This document shows positions 55,804-64,000 of a DNA stretch of 64,000 bases, piece by piece; position 1 is the stretch's first letter, and every line of letters starts with the position of its first letter. The notes beneath the pieces are model-generated. The model was given only the letters and a program-made list of their open reading frames with translations. It searched no databases and was not told the origin of the DNA. Position numbers and translations under genes: made by a program. The DNA comes from Colocasia esculenta (Eukaryota > Streptophyta > Magnoliopsida > Alismatales > Araceae): NCBI GenBank assembly GCA_014218235.1, contig CM024756.1:68392015-68456014 (forward strand), given 5' to 3'.

Positions 55804-57120
55804 ATGGAGCAGCCAGCTTTGGTGATGGAGCAACCAGCTTTGGTGATGGAGCAGTCTTCTCAAGTCAGCAGAGGACGTTCGGTTGAGAGGTCAGTCCAAG
55901 CTAGCAAAGGCCGTTCTCTTTCAAGGACTTCAAAGAGATCTCGTTCGAGAGTTCCAGTGCCAGTTTCTTCTGCTCCAAAAACGTGGGCAAGTCTCTTCTC
56001 TTCCCCTTCATCAAGTGATCTGTCTCACGATCTCTCTTTTATTGCTCCGACAATTGTTAAAGATGCTAAGAAGATTGCGGTCTGTGAGGTGGAGGATTTG
56101 GAAGAGCTACATGGTGCTTGGGATAGAACTATAGTCGGGTATGTTGTAGATCTGAAAACTTCTTTTATGCCTCTCTCTTCTTTCATCAAGAATAGATGGG
56201 GAGTGGTGGGATTCGATCTGCATCTGTTGGAGAATGGGTTCTTCATCTGTAAACTCGATAGTGAGGAAGATGTTCAGAGAATTCTGGAATCTTTCTGGTC
56301 TATAAGAGGACATCCTATTTTTTTTGGTAACGAGGAAACCCCGCCCGTGTGATTTTGTGGACTCAGGGATTGGTGTTCGTGAACCCCAAGGTCAGGACTT
56401 GGCAGCTCCTACTTTCCGTAAAGAGGACATCCTATGATTCTCAGGAGATGGGAGAGAGGTATGCGCATGGAGTTGGAAAGCCTGAAAAACATCCCGGTTT
56501 GGATCTCCATTCACAACTTACCTATTCATCTTTGGTCAAGGAAGTTTATCTCTAAACTGTGTAGTACTGTGGGCGATCCTCTCTTCATGGATAAACTGAC
56601 AGCCGAAAGGAAAAGATTATCTTTTGCTCGTGCTTGTGTTATGGTCTCTTCGGAAGCTGAGCTACCAGCAACAGTTACCTTCAAGGATCTAGACGGATCC
56701 ATGCACTCCCTTCACATTTCATACTCCTGGAAGCCACGTAGGTGCTCCACTTGTGGAACATTCGGTCGTTTGGTTGATCAATGTCACAAGAACTCGATAC
56801 CTGCCATGAAGATTACTCAAACGGTGTACAGAAGGAAGGAAGCTCCCATTCCCCCACCGGGCAAATCCACTCCAGCTAGCAATCCTATTCAGAGTAAACA
56901 TCACAATGGAAATGGTAACAAATTGATTTGATGACTACGGAGGAAGGTGAGATTAGTGAGCAGGAACCGGAAAAGGAAAAGATAATGAGGGTATAGGCAA
57001 GAAGAGATTGTTGAAACCGGGGAGATTCTCATGCAGGCGGAAGGGATTGCAGCCTTGACATGGGATTACCTATCTCTGCTGGGAATACTTCAACTTATTC
57101 TAATGAGGGAAGATGAAAAG
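55804..57120 (+). pseudogene. LINE-I ORF1, split by a SINE-like insert
   Basis: The ATG at 55804 is chosen because it follows the conserved 5' hairpin and starts the repeat LVMEQPA (a 21-bp unit, about 2.5 copies). An Arg/Ser-rich region leads to KTWASLF and the DUF4283-like domain (GAWDRTIVGYVVDLKTSF, GVVGFDLHLLENGFF). The 103-bp insert at 56318-56420 plus its TSD interrupts the domain after RGHP; beyond it the frame resumes MILRRWERGMRMELESLKN (to 56931). The zinc knuckle reads CSTCGTFGRLVDQC, with Arg where the zinc-binding His should be. A stop at 56929-56931 and frameshifts precede a tail to about 57120. Apart from the insert this is the longest ORF1 reading here. Confidence 0.87.
56318..56420 (-). 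mobile_element. SINE-like retroposon (103 bp) in LINE-I ORF1
   Basis: Eight T at 56318-56325 followed by sequence unrelated to the LINEs. The 14-bp TSD AAGAGGACATCCTA is at 56304-56317 and 56421-56434. On the minus strand it ends TTTCCTCGTTACC plus poly(A), so its 3' end resembles the TTACC-A terminus of one LINE group. I could not place a clear pol III A box; GGGTTCACGAACACC is only loosely B-box-like. Family not assigned (Au-like is one possibility). Confidence 0.75.
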
Positions 57121-57329
57121 CAACCTTCAATCATGGAAATGGGAGAGCCAATATTGGCAAGGAGATTCGGAGAGCTTAAGGAAAGCTCAGATGAATTAGA
57201 GGAAGCCCGCAAAGCAATGGAAAGACGGTGGTCAGACTTATGCAGGAAGGTCAAAGCAAAATGGAAATTATTATTCGGCAGGGATTACCGAGTTAGCTGG
57301 CAATTTCCAAGAGATAAGGTCCAACTATT

Positions 57330-57812
57330 CAGAGATTCTCCCTCACCACCTGGCAGGCCTGTATGCATAAACTACCTACTCTTGACAATTTAAGGAAGCG
57401 CGGTTTCCAGATTCCCAGTAGATGCATCTTATGCTGCAACTCGGAGAAAATGAGGAGCATTTGTTCTTTAACTGTCCATTTACTTCGAGGTTTGGGGCCA
57501 TATTCTTAGCCGCTTGCGAATCAATAGGCTTCCTCGAAGACCATTATGCAAGAGATCCATTGCCTTCGCATCATTTTCGCTAAACAAGGATTTGCTACCA
57601 ATCTTACCAGACTTCTCTTCAGAGCTACCATTTGGTGGATCTGGAGAGAGAGATGTAGCCGTACCTTTGAGATGTCAGACCATGCTATTCACGTTAGCCT
57701 GGCCATTATGGATGATGTTCGCTCTTATGTGGAAGCACTCCACATCTCTCCTCTTTCTGGTCGTCCAAAGCTATTTGTAATAACTTCAACATTAGACCCA
57801 AGCATACAATGT
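57330..57812 (+). pseudogene. LINE-I ORF2 remnant: zf-RVT only
   Basis: After the ORF1 tail, sequence jumps to the zf-RVT domain: SLTTWQACMHKLPTLDNLRKRGFQIPSRC (in mixed frames), CILCCN, then ATIWWIWRERCSRTFEMSDHAIHVSLAIMDDV (57546-57860 frame). The tail resembles LINE-F (QIPSRCILCC, TIWWIWRERC). Neither EN nor RT is present, so about 3 kb were lost by deletion or by template switching. A short stretch 57130-57320 between the two parts has no clear assignment. Confidence 0.8.
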
Positions 57813-57947
57813 AGGCATCGGCTTGTGGATGTCACATTTCTACTTTGCATTTGGTTTTGAGCATAGGTTCTCCTAAGCTCTTCTATTGTACTTTCATCTA
57901 TTTCTTTATTAATTCATTCTCTTGGTTGACCGACCAAAAAAAAAAAA

Positions 57948-59064
57948 CCATTCTTAGCAAATTCTTTTGGCATGGCACCCAAGAAAATAATGCGCTGGTG
58001 AAATGGTCTACTATTTGTAAACCCAAGGATGAAGGGGGCTGAATTTGAAGAATCTCCAGAGGAATAAAGCAGGTATGATCAAGCTTCTCTGGATTTGCTT
58101 CAGGATAAGAAACAATCTGGAATAATTGGATCAAGGAAAGTACTTTAAGAGAAAATCTGTTTGGTGTGTTGAATCCAAATCTTATTATTCGGCTGCAATC
58201 AAAGGTATTTTGAAAGCTAGACAATGGCTGGTTGAGCATGTTTCTTATGTTATTTCTACAGGAAATAAACTAGCATGTGTATGACCCTTGGATCAATGGA
58301 AAAAGCATATACCAATTGTATGGTGAGGATAAGACAAGATTTAGGTGCTCCTAGAAATTTGCAGATTTCTAGTTTCATCCATGAAGGGGATTGGGAACCC
58401 CTAATGCAACAACTCATGAAATGATCACTCTCTGGCCTCAATTGCTGCAATTCCTATCAGGAATAGTGGAGAAGATGCAATCATATGGAAGCATAATAAT
58501 GGAAATTTCAATGTCAACTCAGCCTGGAATGAATCAGAATCAAGGGAATAATGGTACTACAATAGATGACCTGGGATCGGCCTACTGTTCAGAAATTCTC
58601 TTTATGCACTTGGCAGGCTCCAAGCTTCCAACTATTGATAACTTGCAAAGGAAAGGTAGATTTTGGCCAATCAATGTGTTCTTTGCTTGAATGATAATGA
58701 GAGTGCTGACCATTTGTATTTTACCTGCACTTACACTAGCTGGATTTGGAAATGCATTTTGAGCAGATATGACTTATCTAGAAAGCCTCACACTTCTCTT
58801 CATAATGAAATCTATGCTCTTCAGCAAGAGTTCTCCAAGAGTGGTATTCTATCTTGATGGTGAAAGTGGCAATTAGAACGGCTATCTGGTGGATATGGAG
58901 AGAGAGATGCATTAGAATTTTGAAGGGAAAAGAAAGATAAAGTTCACATATTGCTCGAGATTCTGCATGATATCAAGAAGTAGCATGGAAATGAAGGTGA
59001 AGAATGCAAATTATCTCCTCGTGAGAAAGGGGTTTTAACTAGGTTCAACTTTACCATTCATTAG
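57948..59064 (+). pseudogene. LINE-K ORF2: RT end and zf-RVT
   Basis: Contains the thumb end (SKFFWHGTQENNAL), the connection (KLLWICFRI, RKWLVEHVSYVIST-like, ITLWPQ) and zf-RVT (CVLCLNDNESADHLYFTCTYTSWIW, AIWWIWRERC in a shifted frame) with the C-terminus FNFTIH and a stop at 59062-59064. Unlike LINE-J it keeps Trp in SWIW. More than ten single-base deletions relative to LINE-J break the frame. Confidence 0.87.
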
Positions 59065-59375
59065 ATTAGATCATTAAAGCTTATTAGTCTTCCTGGTTCT
59101 AGTAGGTTTTGATTTAATTTATGATTCTTCTTTGCAATTCTCTGCTTGGACCCTTCTACTAACCTTTCAGGTTCTTGGCATGGCTGCTGCTGCGCATCTT
59201 TGGATAGTCTTGTACCATTTTCCAGCATGGAGCATAAAAGGATTTGGGTGAAACTCTGTTATGTAACTCCTTATTCCATATTCTACGGATTGTGTAGTCA
59301 TGGAATAGCATTATTGAAGTTTTTCAGCTTTCTTTACTAGATTGTAGTTGGTGGAGTGAGAACATTCCTCCCCTT
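57948..59375 (+). mobile_element. LINE-K, 3' portion, sister copy of LINE-J
   Basis: Joins the poly(A) of LINE-I at 57948 and matches LINE-J from 13914 through the 3' UTR. It ends at about 59375 in the GAGTG-type 3' structure, where LINE-L begins. It has many one-base losses relative to LINE-J. The bulged-A hairpin is at 59277-59304 (CTAC/GTAG, loop GGATTGT). Confidence 0.87.
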
Positions 59376-59398
59376 AGAGTGTTCAATTCCAATCGGGT

Positions 59399-59568
59399 CT
59401 CTCTCTCTAGCCTTTCTAGAGAGAGAAGCTCTGGGGATTTGCAGTGCCGCCCTGAGGGAGCTCTGCTCTCCCCCGCCAGCCGGCGGAGGGGAGTCTTGTC
59501 TGGTTCTCCCTGGTGAGGATCTTGTCCTCCTGTCGAGGACAGCCACCTGTGGGAACTCCTCCCACAGG
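59399..59568 (+). other. LINE-L 5' UTR hairpins
   Basis: 59399-59427: TCTCTCTCTAG/CTAGAGAGAGA around CCTTT. 59468-59493: CTCCCC-CGCC/GGCG-GAGGGGAG. 59546-59568: CCTGTGGG/CCCACAGG around loop AACTCCT, 43 nt before the ATG at 59612. Confidence 0.72.
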
Positions 59569-59611
59569 GGTCTACTTCTCTTGAGAGTTGGGTCGTGCTG
59601 TGATCTCTTTG

Positions 59612-61060
59612 ATGGAGATGGTGTCCCTTCCGTGTTTGGTTGCTTCCTCTCGAGACGTCTTTTGCACCAAGGTGATCGTGGACAGCAGACAAGGCGGTCG
59701 CTTTCGAGAGTTTCCCCAGTAGTAGCTGGTCTTCCTTTTTTGGTGCAGCTGTGATGGAAGGAGGTCGAGGTCATGGATCGGCCCTTGAGTTCATAGAACC
59801 GGTTCTTCATGAGACAGGAAGGTTTGCTGTGTTTGATAATGAGGATACTAAGGAACTTCAGGAAACTTGGCGCTTGCTCTTATGGGTTACTGTATCGGGT
59901 TGAAGCCCTTATACACTGCTCTTCGTGCCTTCATCCTTAATGTCTGGAAGCCGAAGGGAGACATGGAACTCTTGATGCGTGAAGGAGGCTTCTCCTTGTC
60001 GTATTCAACCAGGAGGAAGATCTTCAGAGGGCTTTAGATGGTTTCTGGAGCATCCGGGGGCATCCTTTCATCCTCCGACGATGGTCTCCTGATCTTCAGA
60101 TGGAGAAGGAATCCCTGTGCTCTTTGCCGATCTGGGTTAAGTTCCCAAGCTTACCTCTTCGATGTGGACTAACAAGGGCTTAGTAAGCTGGCTAGTCTGT
60201 TGGGGCGTCCTCTATACATGGACTCTCTTACTGCTAGCAGGAAAAGTTACTCTTTGCTCGGATATGTGTGTTAGTTGAGGTTGATGCTGTCTTTCCCAAT
60301 CAAATTGAGGTCCTCAATGATGATGGAAGCTGCGATTCCATTGCTGTGGAGTATGAATGGAAACCTGTTCTTTGTAAAGAGTGTAACTCCTTTGGTCATG
60401 GTAAAAGGAATGTCGATCAGATTTAAGACTCCAAAAAAAGTTTGGCGGTTAAAGAGAAGTCTGTTTTTAATGATAATCCTTCAGCCTCCTGTGTTCGTGA
60501 TGATGTTACAGCTGACGGAATCTCCATTCCTCTACAGGCAGAATTTCCTAATGAGCATGGACCCATGCATAACCCTCTTGATCAGCATGATACTTCTATC
60601 TCTCCTATGGGCACTTCTCTCATTACCGGGAAAGTGTTGGATCGCAATATTCAAGGGAAGGGCGATTATATGGGTGGAAGCAATCAAATCGTTACTGATA
60701 GGTGAATATATCCCTCAAAGGAAGTGTTGATTCTGCTACTCTAGGCCATCCGGAAAAGACAGGGAATATGATGCTAAAGCTAACCCGGGGCATAAGATGG
60801 GAATTCGTGATGCTGAAGAAGACCTTTCAAATGGAGGGAAATCCACAAATAGATTTGCTGCTCTGCAGGATTCGAATTTGGAAACTACTGCATGCGTCCT
60901 TCCCTCCTTTGCACGTCAATCTAAAGGAAGCAAGGAACGAGATGGAGTGCCACCGTCTATGCCACGTATGGGCGCCATGCACCCATGCACAGCCATGCAA
61001 CGTCCACAAGCACGTCAATGGGTACTCACATGGATAGGTTGCAGGCTAGGATCCGCTCTC
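59612..61060 (+). pseudogene. LINE-L ORF1, degenerate
   Basis: An ATG at 59612 (MEMVSLPCLVASSRD) is placed as in LINE-B and LINE-I relative to the AACTCCT hairpin. The frame breaks soon after. The DUF4283-like region begins near 59755 (FIEPVLHETGRFAVFDNEDTKELQETW) and continues in shifted frames (LMGYCIGLKPLYTALRAFI, WKPKGDMELLMREGGF). The zinc knuckle begins CKECNSFGHG, but its last Cys is put out of frame. The tail (60440-61060) is Ser/Asn/Asp-rich and ends RLQARIRSLSQS-like, as in LINE-G. At least six frameshifts are visible. Confidence 0.78.
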
Positions 61061-61077
61061 TCTCCCAAAGTCAATAA

Positions 61078-62757
61078 TGAAGATTATCTCTTGGAATGTT
61101 CGGGGGCTAAACAAAACTGTGAAAGAGAAGCGTCAAGAATTCTATTGCCATGTCTAGTGCAGATATTATCGTGTTACTTGAAATGAGAGTTAGTAAGGAT
61201 AAAATGGATAATAGAAGGCTTTCTATTGCTCCTCATCTCAACATGTTTAATAATTATGATGATCATCCTGGTGGCCGGATCTGGGTTCTTTGGAATGGAA
61301 ATGCATCCAAGTGCAATGTATTAACTTTTGCTCTCAACTTATTCATATGGACTGTCATGAGTTGGCTACTGGGCATTTGTTCACCTAACTGCTGTTTATG
61401 GATCGAACCTTGCTCATGAAGGAAGATGCTCTGGCAGGTTATTCATACCATCTCCACAACCATCTCCTTGCCGGGATTATTGTGGGTGATTTCAATTGTG
61501 TGAGAACTCCGGATGAGAAGATTGGTGGTCGAAGGTTGACTTCTTCATTCCTTAGAGACTTTAATAATTGTATTGATTATCTTTCCTTCTCGCTTAAAGA
61601 GTGTAGGCAATACTCTTTCATGGTGTAATCGCTCTCTGGGAGACAAAAGAATTGCTTGCCGTCTGGATAGAGCCCTGATCAATCAAACCTGGTTGGACAC
61701 ATTCCCTGATAGCCTTGTTGTTTACGGAGACAAGCTTCATTCTGACCATGCCCAGTTAACTATATTCACTGAAGAGAGTGTTGGGAGAGGCCCTAAACCT
61801 TTCAAATTTTTTTCCATGTGGGCGCAACATGAAACCTTCTCTCAGACTGTTGAGAAAGCATGGAATACCTCCTTCCAGGGAACTCCACTCTTTGTCCTTT
61901 GTCAAAAACTTCGGGCAGTAAAATCTGTTTTGAAAGTTTGGAACCGTTCTGAATTTGGTGTTATTTTTCGTAAAGTGCAACATGCACTGATGTTCTTCAT
62001 CAAGCGAGGAAGATTGGCTTCTGATCCTATGAATTCTGATTGCATTGGAAAAGAACAGCTTGCCAGGGAAGAGTATCTGCGTTGTTTGAGCATGGAGTCT
62101 TCTTATGCTCAACAACGTGCTAAGCAACATTGGCTTACTCAAACAGATGATAATACAAAGTTTTTCTATGCAAACATCAAAGGGAGAGAATGATAAATAC
62201 CATCAGAAGATGTAAATGCCAGATGGGAATGTCACTGATGATATGATCAAAATTAAAGATCATGCTCTTGATTTTTATTATAAGCTTCTAAACCAACATC
62301 ATGCTTATGACATCCCGACTTAGAAACTAATAGAGTGCTCTCAATGATGACAGGAACATGATCATGAGGCCTTTTACTGATTCTGAAATGAAAGAGGTTG
62401 TCATGTCTGCTCCAAAGAACAAGAGTCCTGGGCCAGATGGCTTCCCTGTGGAATTCTTTCAAATTTGTTGGAGTATTTGTGGGAGAAGATGTCATTGCTG
62501 CGGTGCATTATTTCTTCAAAGGAGGTAGATGGCTAAGACAGGTAAATCATACTTTTATATCCCTTATTCCCAAAAGTGACAATGCAGCCTCCTTTGATCA
62601 GTTCCGGCCCATCTCATTGTGCAACTTCTTGTATAAGATCTACTCAAAGCTTATTGCTAATCGTATGCAAATTCTTATGCCTAAAATCTTACCAATAGTC
62701 AGTCCGCCTTCATTAAAGGGCGCAAGATCCATGATAGTATTCTCCTGGCCAATGATC
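61078..62757 (+). pseudogene. LINE-L ORF2: EN and start of RT
   Basis: ATG at 61078 (MKIISWNVRGLNK). The EN is spread over frames: LLEMRVSKDKMDNRRL (Met in place of Thr of the ETR motif), GDFNCVRTPDEKIGG, SDHAQLTIF. A clean frame at 61573-62193 runs from SVGNTLSW to TQTDDNTKFFYANIKG. Then the RT: SPGPDGFPVEFF, RLRQVNHTFISLIPKSDNA, DQFRPISLCNFLYKI. The catalytic FADD is not reached because LINE-M interrupts at 62758. The ORF2 group is that of LINE-G, H and P. Confidence 0.88.
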
Positions 62758-64000
62758 TTTTTTTTTTGGTCGGTCAACCAAGTGAATGAGATAAATAATA
62801 ATAAATTTACAAAAAAAGAGACTAAAAGGTTTTAAGGAAGGGTAATCTCAAATGGGGATTGACACCACACAGCGGTGACTAACCTCCATAACAAACAAAC
62901 CCAAGAGACACCACAGGAGATGATGACTACAAAGTGTTATTCAGATGAATATTAATCTCTCACAAAGGATTTTTGACCGACCAGATAAAGCTTGAGGATA
63001 AGGCCGAGACTCCAAGCAACTCCTAACCTCGTTATGATGGAAATAACGACATGAATAGAAAAGTTTTTATATCTTCAAAAGTCCTATTGCATCGTTCTCT
63101 CCAAATCCACCAGATAGAGGCCTAAAAAGAAGCCGAGCAATTGAGGTACCAAAGCCATCATTCTTGAAACTAACTCTCAAAGTATGCATTTCAGCTAAGA
63201 TGGAGTGCCGAGGCTGTCTTCTAATACTCATTCGTTGAAGCATCTCCCCCCAGACGGATTGGGAATAAGGACAAGCAAAGAACAGATGGTCCTCACATTC
63301 TTCATCATTGCAACAAAGAACACATCTACTAGGAATGTAGAACCCGTTTCTTGAGATTGTTTAAAGTCGGCAGCTTATGCATCACCGCCTGCCAGCAGTA
63401 AGGGAGAACTCTGGACAGTGGGACCTTTCCAGACCCAGTCATCCCACCCACCTTTTGATTGTGCTCCCTGATTAGATTCCAGACATTGCTACACTGAACT
63501 TACCTTGACACCAGACAATCATCGGCAGGATGAAGAACAGTTCTGTTTATGTGGGGCCAGAAATCAACATCTCGGAAGAGGTGGGAGGAGGAGATTCCAC
63601 CGACCATTGCATATGAAGGCAGCACAAGGACCTGCTTACTGACCCCCAGATGTTGTCTAATACGATCCTCAACAAGCATATAAATACTTTTGCCTTGAAC
63701 CCATGGATCATAAAAAACTGAAGTTGCTGTCATGACCGATATCATACCGAATGTGTTGAAGAATCCAAGTTCTTTGCTTAAAATTTTTTTCCAGGCGGTT
63801 GAATGGTATGATTTCTGTTGATGCACCAATGGATTCCTTCTTATATATTTTTGCTGGACCCACTGAACCCATAAGAGTCATTTTTTTGGAGATATCCCAC
63901 AAGTTCTTGACTGCACAAGCCGAATTCCAGTCTTTCAATCTCCGAATGCCCAGACCTCCCTCAGCTTTCGGTCTACAGATAGCTTTCCAACTAACCATGT
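62758..64000 (-). mobile_element. LINE-M, runs off right edge
   Basis: Ten T at 62758-62767, then the complement of GACCGACC, the terminus of the LINE-F/I subfamily. It is inserted in the RT of LINE-L. A 3' hairpin lies at about 62860-62890 (minus strand CACC/GGTG, loop GCTGTGT). The 3' UTR (62768 to about 63000) is followed by ORF2 on the minus strand. Confidence 0.9.
63000..64000 (-). pseudogene. LINE-M ORF2: RT end and zf-RVT
   Basis: Enters at MVSWKAICRPKAEGGLGIRRLKDWN (63998) and passes the connection (YDIGHDSNFS, DPWVQGKSIYMLVEDRIRQHLGV, DFWPHINRTVLH) to zf-RVT near 63400-63100. There the Cys-rich CVLC/CNDE pattern and SIWWIWRER are seen across frames. Frameshifts lie at about 63710, 63500 and 63360, with further breaks to about 63000. 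The palm with the catalytic motif is outside the window. Confidence 0.82.

Larger units (their letters stand above)
55555..57947 (+). mobile_element. LINE-I, complete ends but EN and RT deleted
   Basis: Starts with the 5' hairpin (55557-55588), has a GC-rich 5' UTR and an almost intact ORF1, then jumps at about 57330 straight to zf-RVT and a 3' UTR ending GACCGACC plus twelve A (57936-57947). The 3' half is of the LINE-F/M subfamily. No TSD is visible: the bases after the poly(A) are LINE-K, which may have inserted into the A-tract. Confidence 0.85.
59376..62757 (+). mobile_element. LINE-L, full 5' end, cut by LINE-M
   Basis: Starts near the CTCTCTCTAG hairpin (59399) and carries 5' UTR hairpins, a broken ORF1, and ORF2 from 61078 up to the RT motif LAND at 62757, where LINE-M enters in the opposite orientation. 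The remainder should lie right of the window. The exact 5' boundary (59376-59395) is uncertain without its TSD. Confidence 0.87.

Noticed and set aside
59337..59810. Minus-strand ORF of 157 codons
   Set aside because: Antisense to the GC-rich LINE-L leader; no conserved motif.
1..64000. RNase H domain after zf-RVT in the LINE ORF2s
   Set aside because: Natural stops follow TIWWIWRERC by only about 50-90 codons (TRFNFSIS and similar ends); no RNase H motifs seen.

Overview
This window is gene-poor repetitive DNA from a flowering plant. Almost all of it is plant L1-type non-LTR retrotransposons (LINEs). ORF1 carries a DUF4283-like domain plus a CCHC zinc knuckle. ORF2 carries an APE-type endonuclease (EN), a reverse transcriptase (RT) and a C-terminal zf-RVT domain, with no RNase H domain after it. 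There is also a long Ty3/gypsy-like LTR, a ~9 kb satellite array and one SINE-like insert. I see no host gene, tRNA or rRNA. No element has an unbroken pair of ORFs; the best reading frame is 987 codons (LINE-G).

Left part (1-22.8 kb). A long LTR in minus orientation starts at 22812 and abuts the satellite. It is split by LINE-N (3' end only, to 9916), by a 147-bp LINE tail (Q) and by LINE-O (11181-21473). LINE-N was invaded by LINE-B (minus, 1788-9541), and LINE-B by LINE-A (minus, running off the left edge) and LINE-C (4811-8230). LINE-O was invaded by LINE-J (12909-15506) and LINE-P (minus, 19035-21070). Target-site duplications (TSDs) fix most of these boundaries to the base.

Middle (22.8-31.8 kb). 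A tandem satellite with ~173-180 bp monomers, about 51 copies. The monomers fall into recognisable types arranged as a ~12-monomer higher-order repeat of about 2.1 kb.

Right part (31.8-64 kb). LINE-D enters the satellite and is broken by the near full-length LINE-E (33093-38764) and by LINE-F (40134-48403). LINE-F itself contains the near full-length minus-strand LINE-G (40671-46195). At 48590 LINE-D stops at the poly(A) end of LINE-H, which forms a giant inverted repeat (arms of ~2.8 kb, apex near 51411). A gag-like or unknown minus-strand coding remnant follows, then LINE-I (carrying a 103-bp SINE-like insert), LINE-K, LINE-L and LINE-M (off the right edge).

The most interesting hidden signal is RNA structure. 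The LINE 5' ends share three hairpins, one with an invariant 7-nt loop AACTMCT about 45-60 nt before the ORF1 start. The 3' UTRs share hairpins with a bulged A and a 7-nt loop usually ending YTGT. The stems change in a compensatory way between copies, which points to selected RNA structures for translation or for template recognition by RT. Single-base losses in homopolymer runs are frequent in the right half, so part of the apparent ORF decay may be assembly error.
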